From Pelistega europaea (lineage in GTDB: Bacteria; Pseudomonadota; Gammaproteobacteria; Burkholderiales; Burkholderiaceae_B): a stretch of DNA of 64,000 bases. Shown here in pieces: positions 19,388 through 26,514 of this stretch. The DNA lies in the NCBI RefSeq assembly GCF_013133775.1, contig NZ_JABGBO010000003.1, positions 1-64,000 of the forward strand, written 5' to 3'. Position 1 is the stretch's first letter. Each line of letters starts with the position of its first letter. A model generated the notes under the pieces. The model did no database searches and was not told the origin of the DNA. It saw only the letters and a program-made list of their open reading frames with translations. The translations under genes were made by a program, and so were the position numbers.

Positions 19388-19539
19388 TGTTGATTAGATG
19401 CCATGAACATTTTTGTTTCCCGGCTTAATATTGACGGCATTAAGTTCATCCTTCAGTGGATGTGAGTTGAAACAGTTTATTTTTTATTAAACACAAAAAT
19501 CCCCCTTTACCCTACTTATCACTAAGTAGGGTAAAGGGG
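19388..19539 (+). ncRNA. Putative crRNA-like Cas-regulating RNA (CreR type)
   Basis: Bases 19444-19473 are a degenerate CRISPR repeat on the plus strand, opposite to the array. Its last 16 bases, GGATGTGAGTTGAAAC, match an array repeat variant at 15 of 16 positions, and a shortened hairpin (CATCC, loop TTCAGT, GGATG) is kept. Cas5c cleavage would leave the handle TGAGTTGAAAC followed by the pseudo-spacer from 19474. Its seed matches the TTC-flanked site in the cas5c promoter. The 3' end is a 17-bp stem-loop. A TATAAT at 19376-19381 could start the RNA near 19388, though no good -35 is seen. A 20-codon ORF (19403-19465, MNIFVSRLNIDG...) ends inside the repeat; I assign it no role. Confidence 0.65.
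19502..19539 (-). terminator. Strong stem-loop terminator after cas3
   Basis: A perfect 17-bp stem (19502-19518 with 19523-19539) closes a four-base loop. On the minus strand it lies about 28 bases after the cas3 stop and is followed by GATTTTTGTGTTT, a good U-tract. It separates cas3 from the cas5c operon. On the plus strand only TTTCT follows, so it could end the crRNA-like RNA less efficiently while giving it a stable 3' hairpin. Confidence 0.85.
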
Positions 19540-19567
19540 TTTCTCATTAAACAAATCAAATCAAACT

Positions 19568-22009
19568 TTATATCACGCTCGTTTCTGGCGTTTGCTGGTA
19601 GGTATCGTCTAATCGTATCGCACCAAAAACCTCATCATAAAATCCTGCATCCAACACGAGTAAACCAGCTCGTTCATAGACAGCATTTGCTGGTAGATTT
19701 TTTAGATAAAACTCCGGCACTGTAATGGTATATCGTTGAAGGCGACGATATATCCATGTCTGGTGTTTATCATTCTCTAGCATCCTAAACCATCCTTCCA
19801 ATGGCTCTGGTAAAGCTCTTTGATTGTCCTTTGTCTTCAATGCGGACAGATTTTTTGGATAGGTTTGCGATAACAAATCTTCTTTATGCTGGCTCAAAAA
19901 CGCATCCAAATCTCGTGAAGAAATAGTTTTTTGTTGTTCCATCAGGGGAGCATAAGGAACAATTAAAGCCACACCATTTTGATCAATCATGCGAAACTTA
20001 TCCGCAGCAGTACGAAAGCTAATTTCCAATGGATCATCAGAATTTGATTTCAACCTCAAATCAGAACAAATACCATGCTTATCTCTCTCTCCTTTTGCAT
20101 TAAGTCGTATAAAGTAATTTTTAAATGCTTGCGGCGACAATGGATCATCTAACACGCCTATTTTTAGCATTTCCTCGGTAATATCTTGCCCTTGCTTTAA
20201 TATACCAGCAGGGGCTTTTTCTTTTGTTCTAAAAACAACAACCTCTCCCACTGGCAGTCTTGCTTCTCGATTGCAACGCCCTGCTGCTTGTGCAATAGAA
20301 TCCAGTCCTGCCATTTGTCGGTAAACGACAGGAAAGTCCAAATCTACCCCAGCTTCAATCAACTGCGTTGAGATTAACCATAATGGCTTATCTAATTGAC
20401 CTTGATGATATGCTTGTAAATACAAACGAACCAATGCAATCACTTCGCTACGGTGGGTCGCACACATATTAGCGGATAGATGTAACTTAATACCATTATC
20501 AGGAAGTGCATTAAATAATGCTTTGGCATGATTTCGAGTATTCACCACTGCCAACACACAAGGCTTCTGCTGTATTTCTTCTGCTAATTCTTCCCAGCTC
20601 TGTTCTGCATCCGAAGCAGGGAATCTCACTTCTACACGCTTTAACTGCTGAGCCAATTGTTGAGGATCAGGGATAATCTCCACAACACTATCAAGCCCTT
20701 TTTGTATCAGCCCATCAAACACATCCCTCGCCTCACCAAGCTCTGGTTGTGTAGCGGTACAAAGCACAAAGGTTACCTCATACTTTTTAGCTAATACCCT
20801 CATCATATCGGTGATAGGTCTTTGAAAATCCCGCGGCAACTGCTGTGCCTCATCAAGAATAATCACGCTATTGGCAATATTATGAATCTTACGACAGCGA
20901 CTAGTTCTGGCAGCAAAAAGAGACTCAAATAGCTGAACATTTGTCGTCACAATCAAGGGAGCATCCCAATTTTCTGCGGCAACTCGTCTTCTTGAATTTT
21001 CTTTTTTCTCATCAACTTCTAAATTGCTATGATGTTCAATAAGTGCTTCATCACCTAATGCACGTCGAAAAACTTCTGAATTTTGCTCAATAATACTGGT
21101 AAAAGGAATCGCATAAATAATTCGCTGCTTATTAAATTTCAAAGCGTGTTTTAAAGCAAAACCCAAACTTGCTAATGTCTTACCTCCACCTGTAGGGACT
21201 GTCAAACTAAAAATACTTGCTTCTTGTTCGGCTTTAGATAAACACGACTCTAAAATATCTGCACGAATTTTTTGTAAAGGAGAATTAACAGCCTTCTGTT
21301 TTAACTTTTCCATGTGCTGTTGGTATCGCGTTTGCAAATCCAACAAACTAGGAAAACTAGGACGCACTCCATGTTGTTTAGCCTCATCTGCATTTTGATA
21401 CCCCGCCATGAAGGCTTCTGTATCTAGAAAATCAGCATCCACTAGACAAGAAAAAATATAGCGCAGCCAGATATGAAATTCAGCACGAGAATCTTCACTA
21501 CTTTGCCATAATCCCCCAACTTCCTTTATTAAACTCTCTTCTGGCACCAAAAATTTTTGAATAGGAAAACCAGAATCCAAAGATTCTTGCAGTTCAGCAC
21601 CTGCCCCAGCCAACCGTGTTTTCAATGGTCTTTTTCCCTGCCAATCTGCTAATCCTGCATGATGCCCCGCAATTAAATACGCTAATGCGTAACCTAGCAC
21701 AGGATCAAAATGATCCACTGCATACTTCGCGCCAGCCGTAGAGTGGGTGACTCGCCCTCTCTGCTCATTTTCAACATGAGCATCTTCCTTCTCCGCTCGA
21801 GCCGCTTTTTGAATATATTGAGAAAACTTTAACCTCGCTTTTCCCAAATCATGAAGAAAACCTGCTTGTTTTGCAAATTCAGCACCATATTGACCTGCAA
21901 ACCTTGCGGCTAGATTTCCTACTTCTCGCAAATGATCCTCAAGATGATGTGTAACTTCTTTATCCCCATCATAACGAATATGTGCGATATAACTTTGTTG
22001 CTCCTTCAC
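19568..22009 (-). CDS. cas3: CRISPR-associated nuclease/helicase Cas3 (type I-C)
   Basis: The 813-residue protein has an N-terminal HD nuclease domain (GFLHDLGK, H53 and D54; GHHAG near 115) and a superfamily 2 helicase with Walker A TVPTGGGKT (270-278) and a DEAQ box near 385. Cas3 unwinds and degrades target DNA after Cascade binding. The start is GTG at 22009 with GAAGGAG nine bases upstream. Only 20 bases separate it from the hipA stop and no terminator lies between, so it is probably transcribed with hipBA. A strong terminator cuts it off from cas5c. Confidence 0.97.
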   Translation of the reverse strand: MKEQQSYIAHIRYDGDKEVTHHLEDHLREVGNLAARFAGQYGAEFAKQAGFLHDLGKARLKFSQYIQKAARAEKEDAHVENEQRGRVTHSTAGAKYAVDHFDPVLGYALAYLIAGHHAGLADWQGKRPLKTRLAGAGAELQESLDSGFPIQKFLVPEESLIKEVGGLWQSSEDSRAEFHIWLRYIFSCLVDADFLDTEAFMAGYQNADEAKQHGVRPSFPSLLDLQTRYQQHMEKLKQKAVNSPLQKIRADILESCLSKAEQEASIFSLTVPTGGGKTLASLGFALKHALKFNKQRIIYAIPFTSIIEQNSEVFRRALGDEALIEHHSNLEVDEKKENSRRRVAAENWDAPLIVTTNVQLFESLFAARTSRCRKIHNIANSVIILDEAQQLPRDFQRPITDMMRVLAKKYEVTFVLCTATQPELGEARDVFDGLIQKGLDSVVEIIPDPQQLAQQLKRVEVRFPASDAEQSWEELAEEIQQKPCVLAVVNTRNHAKALFNALPDNGIKLHLSANMCATHRSEVIALVRLYLQAYHQGQLDKPLWLISTQLIEAGVDLDFPVVYRQMAGLDSIAQAAGRCNREARLPVGEVVVFRTKEKAPAGILKQGQDITEEMLKIGVLDDPLSPQAFKNYFIRLNAKGERDKHGICSDLRLKSNSDDPLEISFRTAADKFRMIDQNGVALIVPYAPLMEQQKTISSRDLDAFLSQHKEDLLSQTYPKNLSALKTKDNQRALPEPLEGWFRMLENDKHQTWIYRRLQRYTITVPEFYLKNLPANAVYERAGLLVLDAGFYDEVFGAIRLDDTYQQTPETSVI

Positions 22010-22029
22010 CGTCTAAACTCCTTCTAAAC

Positions 22030-23307
22030 TTAATCCAAAATCTTTATTCTTCCTGCGATTCCTGCAAAAATTGCCTCTTGCAAATCTGCAGGTACTTTAT
22101 CTGAATAAATATGCTCTAATCGTGGATAACTCTGTATGATTTCATGCAGAATGTCATCCACAAACTCCGCCGACAACCCCGCCAATTTCGCTGTTTCATA
22201 AAAATATTTAGGCCGGATTTCATACCACAAATAATGCTTATTTTCTCCTCTCCAAGCCATTGCCATTTTTATTTTTTTCTGTTGTAACTTGCTAGGACTT
22301 ATCAAAGGATAGGCTGAAATCACATCATAAAAAGGAGTCAATTGATAATGGTTATTCGCTTTAAGAAAAACACTGAAATTTTTGGCATGTCCATCAATAG
22401 CACATAACAGCCAAAATATAATTTGTGCCTTGAAAAACAATTTTCTATCAAGTGATGCTTGCGACGAACCTCGAAGAATATCACCTACGATATCAATAAT
22501 ACCTAAGCCTCCATCACTTTCATACTTCAACGCAGAAGCAATTCCTCTTGCTTGACACATATCTTCTTGAGGTAAACGAATCAGCCACGAAAAATCTTCG
22601 GACCAACGTCTATCAAACCGTTCAACAACCAACGCTTTTACCTCTCCAAACTGAATCAATTGAGCATTAGCTACTGGTAAACCAAATATCTTCATGATTT
22701 CAAGGCACAACCATTCGTTCTCACAACTTTGGGATAAATCTAATTGCCCCTGTCCTACAACACCAATAGGCAATTTAAAAATATGACTAGTAGGTGTTGA
22801 ATGAAGCGGTAAATGCCACTTATCTTGGTACCATAAAAATGCCGTTTTCTCCTGAGCCCCTGCCAAAGAAATACGAAAATCAACATCATTAGACATTCCC
22901 AATGGATATTGCTGGTATTGAGACAACAACTTTTCAATATCACTATCCGTTAAAGCAATCGTCTCTACTTTCTGAACGGTTTGTGGTTCATGTTGATAAA
23001 GTTGTATAGCTCCAATACAGTCCTGTCCTATTGCCGATAACAAGTCAAAAGGTGTATTGCTAGCGACATGAAATTTTTGTTGAATACGTTGCCGTATCTG
23101 TGGATTATCTGGTAGGAGATTATCAAAAAAATTAAAGACTTTTTCTCCACTATAAGGCTTCATGGTCAATGGCAAAGAGAGTGAGATAGGACGGGCATAT
23201 AGAGAATTTAGCCAACTCTCATCATACTGAAAATAGGTTGCCCCTTGAATACTTCGATACCACTCTCCTACTTTTACGCCATTCATGGCAACTTGCAGCT
23301 TCTCCAT
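22030..23307 (-). CDS. hipA: HipA-type serine/threonine kinase toxin
   Basis: Starting at the ATG at 23307, which overlaps the hipB stop by one base (TGATG), the product has 425 residues, near E. coli HipA. It has a glycine-rich ATP loop SLAGAQEKTA (147-156), the catalytic D305 in DGHAKNFSVF and the metal-binding D328 in FYDVISAYP. HipA kinases phosphorylate aminoacyl-tRNA synthetases such as GltX and cause growth arrest; the target here is unknown. All key residues are present, so it looks active. GTG codons at 23313 and 23310 are alternative starts. cas3 follows after 20 bases. Confidence 0.93.
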   Translation of the reverse strand: MEKLQVAMNGVKVGEWYRSIQGATYFQYDESWLNSLYARPISLSLPLTMKPYSGEKVFNFFDNLLPDNPQIRQRIQQKFHVASNTPFDLLSAIGQDCIGAIQLYQHEPQTVQKVETIALTDSDIEKLLSQYQQYPLGMSNDVDFRISLAGAQEKTAFLWYQDKWHLPLHSTPTSHIFKLPIGVVGQGQLDLSQSCENEWLCLEIMKIFGLPVANAQLIQFGEVKALVVERFDRRWSEDFSWLIRLPQEDMCQARGIASALKYESDGGLGIIDIVGDILRGSSQASLDRKLFFKAQIIFWLLCAIDGHAKNFSVFLKANNHYQLTPFYDVISAYPLISPSKLQQKKIKMAMAWRGENKHYLWYEIRPKYFYETAKLAGLSAEFVDDILHEIIQSYPRLEHIYSDKVPADLQEAIFAGIAGRIKILD

Positions 23308-23567
23308 CACCACATCTCCTCCCCATTAGGAAGCCGTTCAATCACCTCGCCCCCTTTAGGTCTTGGCTGTATGACAAATTCTAACTCCAGTGCTGTAAGC
23401 AACTTAAATAAAGTTTCTATCTTAGTGCTATCAGGATTATTCTCAAACGCTGAAATAGTGGCTTGCTTCACCATAGCAAGTTTTGCCAATTCTGATTGAG
23501 AAAGGTTTTGTTGATAACGAAATTCACGCAATACATGAGCCAGCATGGGGGCTGTTGTGACAACCAT
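23307..23567 (-). CDS. hipB: HipB-type antitoxin and autorepressor
   Basis: The 86-residue protein has a Cro/C1-type helix-turn-helix at about residues 15-55 (RYQQNLSQSELAKLAMVKQATISAFE) and the C-terminal tail common in HipB. HipB neutralises HipA and represses the operon by binding TATCC-N8-GGATA sites. Four such sites lie just upstream. AGAGG precedes the ATG by eight bases. Because cas3 appears to be in the same transcript, HipB may also control cas3. Confidence 0.93.
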   Translation of the reverse strand: MVVTTAPMLAHVLREFRYQQNLSQSELAKLAMVKQATISAFENNPDSTKIETLFKLLTALELEFVIQPRPKGGEVIERLPNGEEMW

Positions 23568-23581
23568 AAAAACACCTCTTC

Positions 23582-23676
23582 TATACTCTACAAAGGATAA
23601 AAATATCCCCTATAAAGGATAAAACAAAAATATCCCCTATAAAGGATAAACTCAAAAATATCCTTTACAGGGGATA
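23582..23676 (-). promoter_or_regulatory. hipBA promoter region with four HipB operators
   Basis: Three exact TATCC-N8-GGATA palindromes occur at 23604-23621, 23631-23648 and 23659-23676, and a near match (TATAC-N8-GGATA) at 23582-23599. This is the operator described for E. coli HipB, and the four-site arrangement matches that operon as well. Start-to-start distances are 22, 27 and 28 bases. A possible promoter (TTGAGT, 17 bases, TATTTT on the minus strand) lies among them. The operators begin 15 bases upstream of the hipB ATG. Confidence 0.9.
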
Positions 23677-23729
23677 ATATACACCTATACACCAATTAGA
23701 GCAAACCTAACGAATTTTGGCACACAATT

Positions 23730-24800
23730 CTATACTTGCCCTTTCCTCCAGCCATGCAGCCAATCTGCCAATTTATCGCGTAAATTCAACTGATGTAAGC
23801 ACCATCCACCAATAAAACCAATCACACTTCCTACCACGGTATCAACTACCCTTGCCTCAATAATTTCACGCACTGGAGCATCCATCCCCGCACCCGCTTC
23901 CGCAAGAAAAATTGTCAACGGGGTAATAAAAATCACTGCAGCCGCATAATGTCTAGCCACCAGAGACTCAATAATAAAACTAAGACTCATCATCACTAGA
24001 CAAATTCCCCATGCATTCAATGGTAACGAAAGGAGGTAAAAAGATAGCACCATACCTCCTAATGTCCCTGCGATACGATGCAACTGTTTGCTCCAAACTG
24101 CTCTAAAGTTAATCCCTTGAATAACTGCAATACATGCTACGGGAACCCAATAAGGACGCGGTAATCCACTCAGTTGTGCTACTAATGCAGCAATGCCAAT
24201 AAATATCCCAATAATCAGTGAATCCACCACTACCAATTTAAAATCACGTTCAATATCTGGCATAGCATCGTACCCCGCCCCTCTCCATAGTCGAAATAGG
24301 CTATAACCAAGACCAACCACACACGCCCACAAGCCTCCTGCTGTTAGCAAGCCTAGATACAGAGGAACTTGCTCTACCGTATGTGGCATATAAACTGCAA
24401 TCATCGCTGCCATCAGGAAAAAGAGTGATCCGGGAGGCTGTACTCGCAAACTACGGCATAGCATCGTAATGCCTATGGCAAGCAAGGTAATCCCTGGCAC
24501 AAAAAATAGTGGATAGAAATGCAACACTAATCCGCAAAAAAAGCAGGCTGCCATTGCTGTACAGGCTGTCATCAGAGATACCATACGATGTAGCAAAGAA
24601 GTATTTGGCAAATAAAGAAAGGCCATCCCTCCCAAACTAGAGGTCAATCCATACCCCATATGTCCAAAATAGGCACCAATTAGCAATGGAATGCCACTCG
24701 CAATCGTAGACGCTACTGGTAAGCTCCACGGACGATGATGAGGATTTAATTGCCAAAAATATTTCCATTCTTGCTTAATCAGTTGAATAAGTCGATTCAT
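23730..24800 (-). CDS. FUSC-family inner membrane transporter
   Basis: The 356-residue protein is highly hydrophobic, with about ten membrane segments in two sets separated by a short loop (RLWRGAGYDAMPDIERDFK, near residues 168-187). The second set contains the FUSC-type GLPRPYWVPVACIAVIQG and VGSVIGFIGG. Relatives include the AaeB/YccS-like aromatic acid exporters, but this one lacks a long cytoplasmic domain. The substrate cannot be predicted. It lies upstream of hipB on the same strand; 162 bases with the hip operators separate them. Confidence 0.75.
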   Translation of the reverse strand: MNRLIQLIKQEWKYFWQLNPHHRPWSLPVASTIASGIPLLIGAYFGHMGYGLTSSLGGMAFLYLPNTSLLHRMVSLMTACTAMAACFFCGLVLHFYPLFFVPGITLLAIGITMLCRSLRVQPPGSLFFLMAAMIAVYMPHTVEQVPLYLGLLTAGGLWACVVGLGYSLFRLWRGAGYDAMPDIERDFKLVVVDSLIIGIFIGIAALVAQLSGLPRPYWVPVACIAVIQGINFRAVWSKQLHRIAGTLGGMVLSFYLLSLPLNAWGICLVMMSLSFIIESLVARHYAAAVIFITPLTIFLAEAGAGMDAPVREIIEARVVDTVVGSVIGFIGGWCLHQLNLRDKLADWLHGWRKGQV

Positions 24801-25018
24801 TACTACTATTTTCCCTATTAAAACTTCTCTAGTACACCATGCTAAAGGGTTATTTCGTACTATCTTTCACACAAAATCTGCTTAACTCTATACCACTCCA
24901 GTACCCGACCAAACTCATTTACACCCCCTATAACCTTATGAAAATGATAGAGGTTCAACAATCAGAGCTACGATTAAAGGGGATACACCCCCTTCTTAAT
25001 ATTCAATATCACTCGTAT

Positions 25019-25041
25019 GATGGGTATGAAAAAAACCCATC
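25019..25041 (-). terminator. Possible stem-loop downstream of the flavoprotein gene
   Basis: GATGGGT (25019-25025) pairs with ACCCATC (25035-25041), nine bases past the stop of the minus-strand flavoprotein gene. The T residues lie in the loop rather than after the stem, so terminator function is uncertain. The rest of 24801-25018 shows no gene that I would support. Confidence 0.35.
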
Positions 25042-25049
25042 CCCCAACG

Positions 25050-26414
25050 TTATTTTCTCAGAGCCTCAGCACATACCACTGCACTTGACCATGCCCACTG
25101 AAAGTTATACCCGCCCAACCAACCAGTGACATCCACCACTTCACCAATAAAATACAGTCCGGGAACTTTCTTGCTCATCATGGTTTTTTGATCTAATTCT
25201 GCGGTATCCACGCCACCACGCATCGCTTCAGCTTTTTTATAGCCAGCTGTCCCTTTGGGGGTGATTTTCCATGCTTTAATGGACTGTGCTAATTGACGCA
25301 AAACCTTATCTGCATATTCTGCTAAGCGTTTATCCTCAGATAGTCCTTGTCGGGCAATCATATGCTGTGCCAATCGCTTAGGAAGATATTGACTAAGCAC
25401 TGTTCCTAATTGCTGTTTATTACCTTGCTTCTCTGCTAGTAAAATCGTTTCTAAATCATGGCTAGGACACAGGTCAATATACAAGGGAGACTGCCCATCC
25501 CAGTAAGAAGAAATCTGTAAAATCCCTGGCCCCGACAAACCCTTATGAGTGAACAAAATATCTTCGTCAAAATAAACCGCTTTTTTCCCCTCTCCATTTG
25601 CAATACGAGCTTCTAAAGCAATACCTGCTAATGCCACATAATCCGCCCACTCTACTCCATTAAACTCAAGGGGTACTAAAGCAGGACGAGGTTCTATTGT
25701 TTTAAGTCCAAATTGACGTGCTATGCGTAAGCCGAAATCCGTAGCACCAATCGCAGGTGCTGCCATGCCACCCGTCGCAATCACTAATTGTTTGGCAATA
25801 AAAGTACCTGCAGACGTGTTTAAACAAAAAGCATTCCGAGAAAACTGTTGCTCATCGTTAGAAACACTACTTGTGGCACTAATAACATCATCATGAGTAC
25901 TGCCGTCATTATTTTTAGCAGCATCTTTTTTAGCCTCCTCAACAGCCACACTTAAACCACTGATACCATCTGCTGCACAATTAAATTTATCAGATAAAAG
26001 ACTTACTTCCTCAACCGTGCAAGGCATATGCCAATGCACACCCGCTTGTCGACACTCCGCCTCTAATACGCGAATAATCTCTTGGCTACTATCATCGCAG
26101 AAGAGCTGTCCACGATGTTTTTCATGCCAAGCTACACCGTGACGCCCCAACAATGCCAGAAAATCTCCTGGGGTATAGTGCATCAAGGCATAACGTGCAA
26201 AGCGCGGATTTTGTGAAACATAGTTTTCCCATGTCGCTCCACGATTGGTGAAGTTGCAACGCCCTCCTCCACTGATACGGATTTTTTCAGCCAGTTTACT
26301 CGCATGATCAAAAAGGTGTACATCAAGTCCTTGTGCGGCAGCTTGTGCGGCACACATCATGCCTGCAGCACCCGCCCCAATAATCGCAACATCAATATAA
26401 CCCTTTTTCTTCAC
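25050..26414 (-). CDS. NAD(P)/FAD-dependent oxidoreductase, HI0933/YhiN family
   Basis: The 454-residue protein has an N-terminal FAD-binding fold (VAIIGAGAAGMMCA, residues 9-22), the family signature EKIRISGGGRCNFTN, and a C-terminal GGYNFQWAWSSAV flavin-contact motif. The HI0933-like family is widespread but its physiological substrates are poorly known. It starts with GTG (AGAGG upstream). A hydrophilic, low-complexity insertion of about 40 residues (EEAKKDAAKNNDGSTHDDVI and after) lies between strands of the middle domain and is unusual for the family. Confidence 0.85.
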   Translation of the reverse strand: MKKKGYIDVAIIGAGAAGMMCAAQAAAQGLDVHLFDHASKLAEKIRISGGGRCNFTNRGATWENYVSQNPRFARYALMHYTPGDFLALLGRHGVAWHEKHRGQLFCDDSSQEIIRVLEAECRQAGVHWHMPCTVEEVSLLSDKFNCAADGISGLSVAVEEAKKDAAKNNDGSTHDDVISATSSVSNDEQQFSRNAFCLNTSAGTFIAKQLVIATGGMAAPAIGATDFGLRIARQFGLKTIEPRPALVPLEFNGVEWADYVALAGIALEARIANGEGKKAVYFDEDILFTHKGLSGPGILQISSYWDGQSPLYIDLCPSHDLETILLAEKQGNKQQLGTVLSQYLPKRLAQHMIARQGLSEDKRLAEYADKVLRQLAQSIKAWKITPKGTAGYKKAEAMRGGVDTAELDQKTMMSKKVPGLYFIGEVVDVTGWLGGYNFQWAWSSAVVCAEALRK

Positions 26415-26514
26415 CTACCAATCCTCTGCCTAAACCCTACAAATCCTCTACCTTAAATATCAAGGGAAATACACGCTTCACTACCAGTAGATACACTATT
26501 GCCAAACGCACCTA

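Noticed and set aside
19398..19443. A second possible pseudo-repeat/pseudo-spacer upstream of the orphan repeat, with ATTTTTGTT matching 19336-19344 in the promoter spacer
   Set aside because: The handle (CATGAAC) is a poor match to the repeat, the flanking bases are TAT rather than TTC, and nine AT-rich bases can match by chance here.
24839..25129. Plus-strand 96-codon frame between the FUSC gene and the flavoprotein gene
   Set aside because: It overlaps the flavoprotein 3' end, has no Shine-Dalgarno and no family similarity that I recognise.
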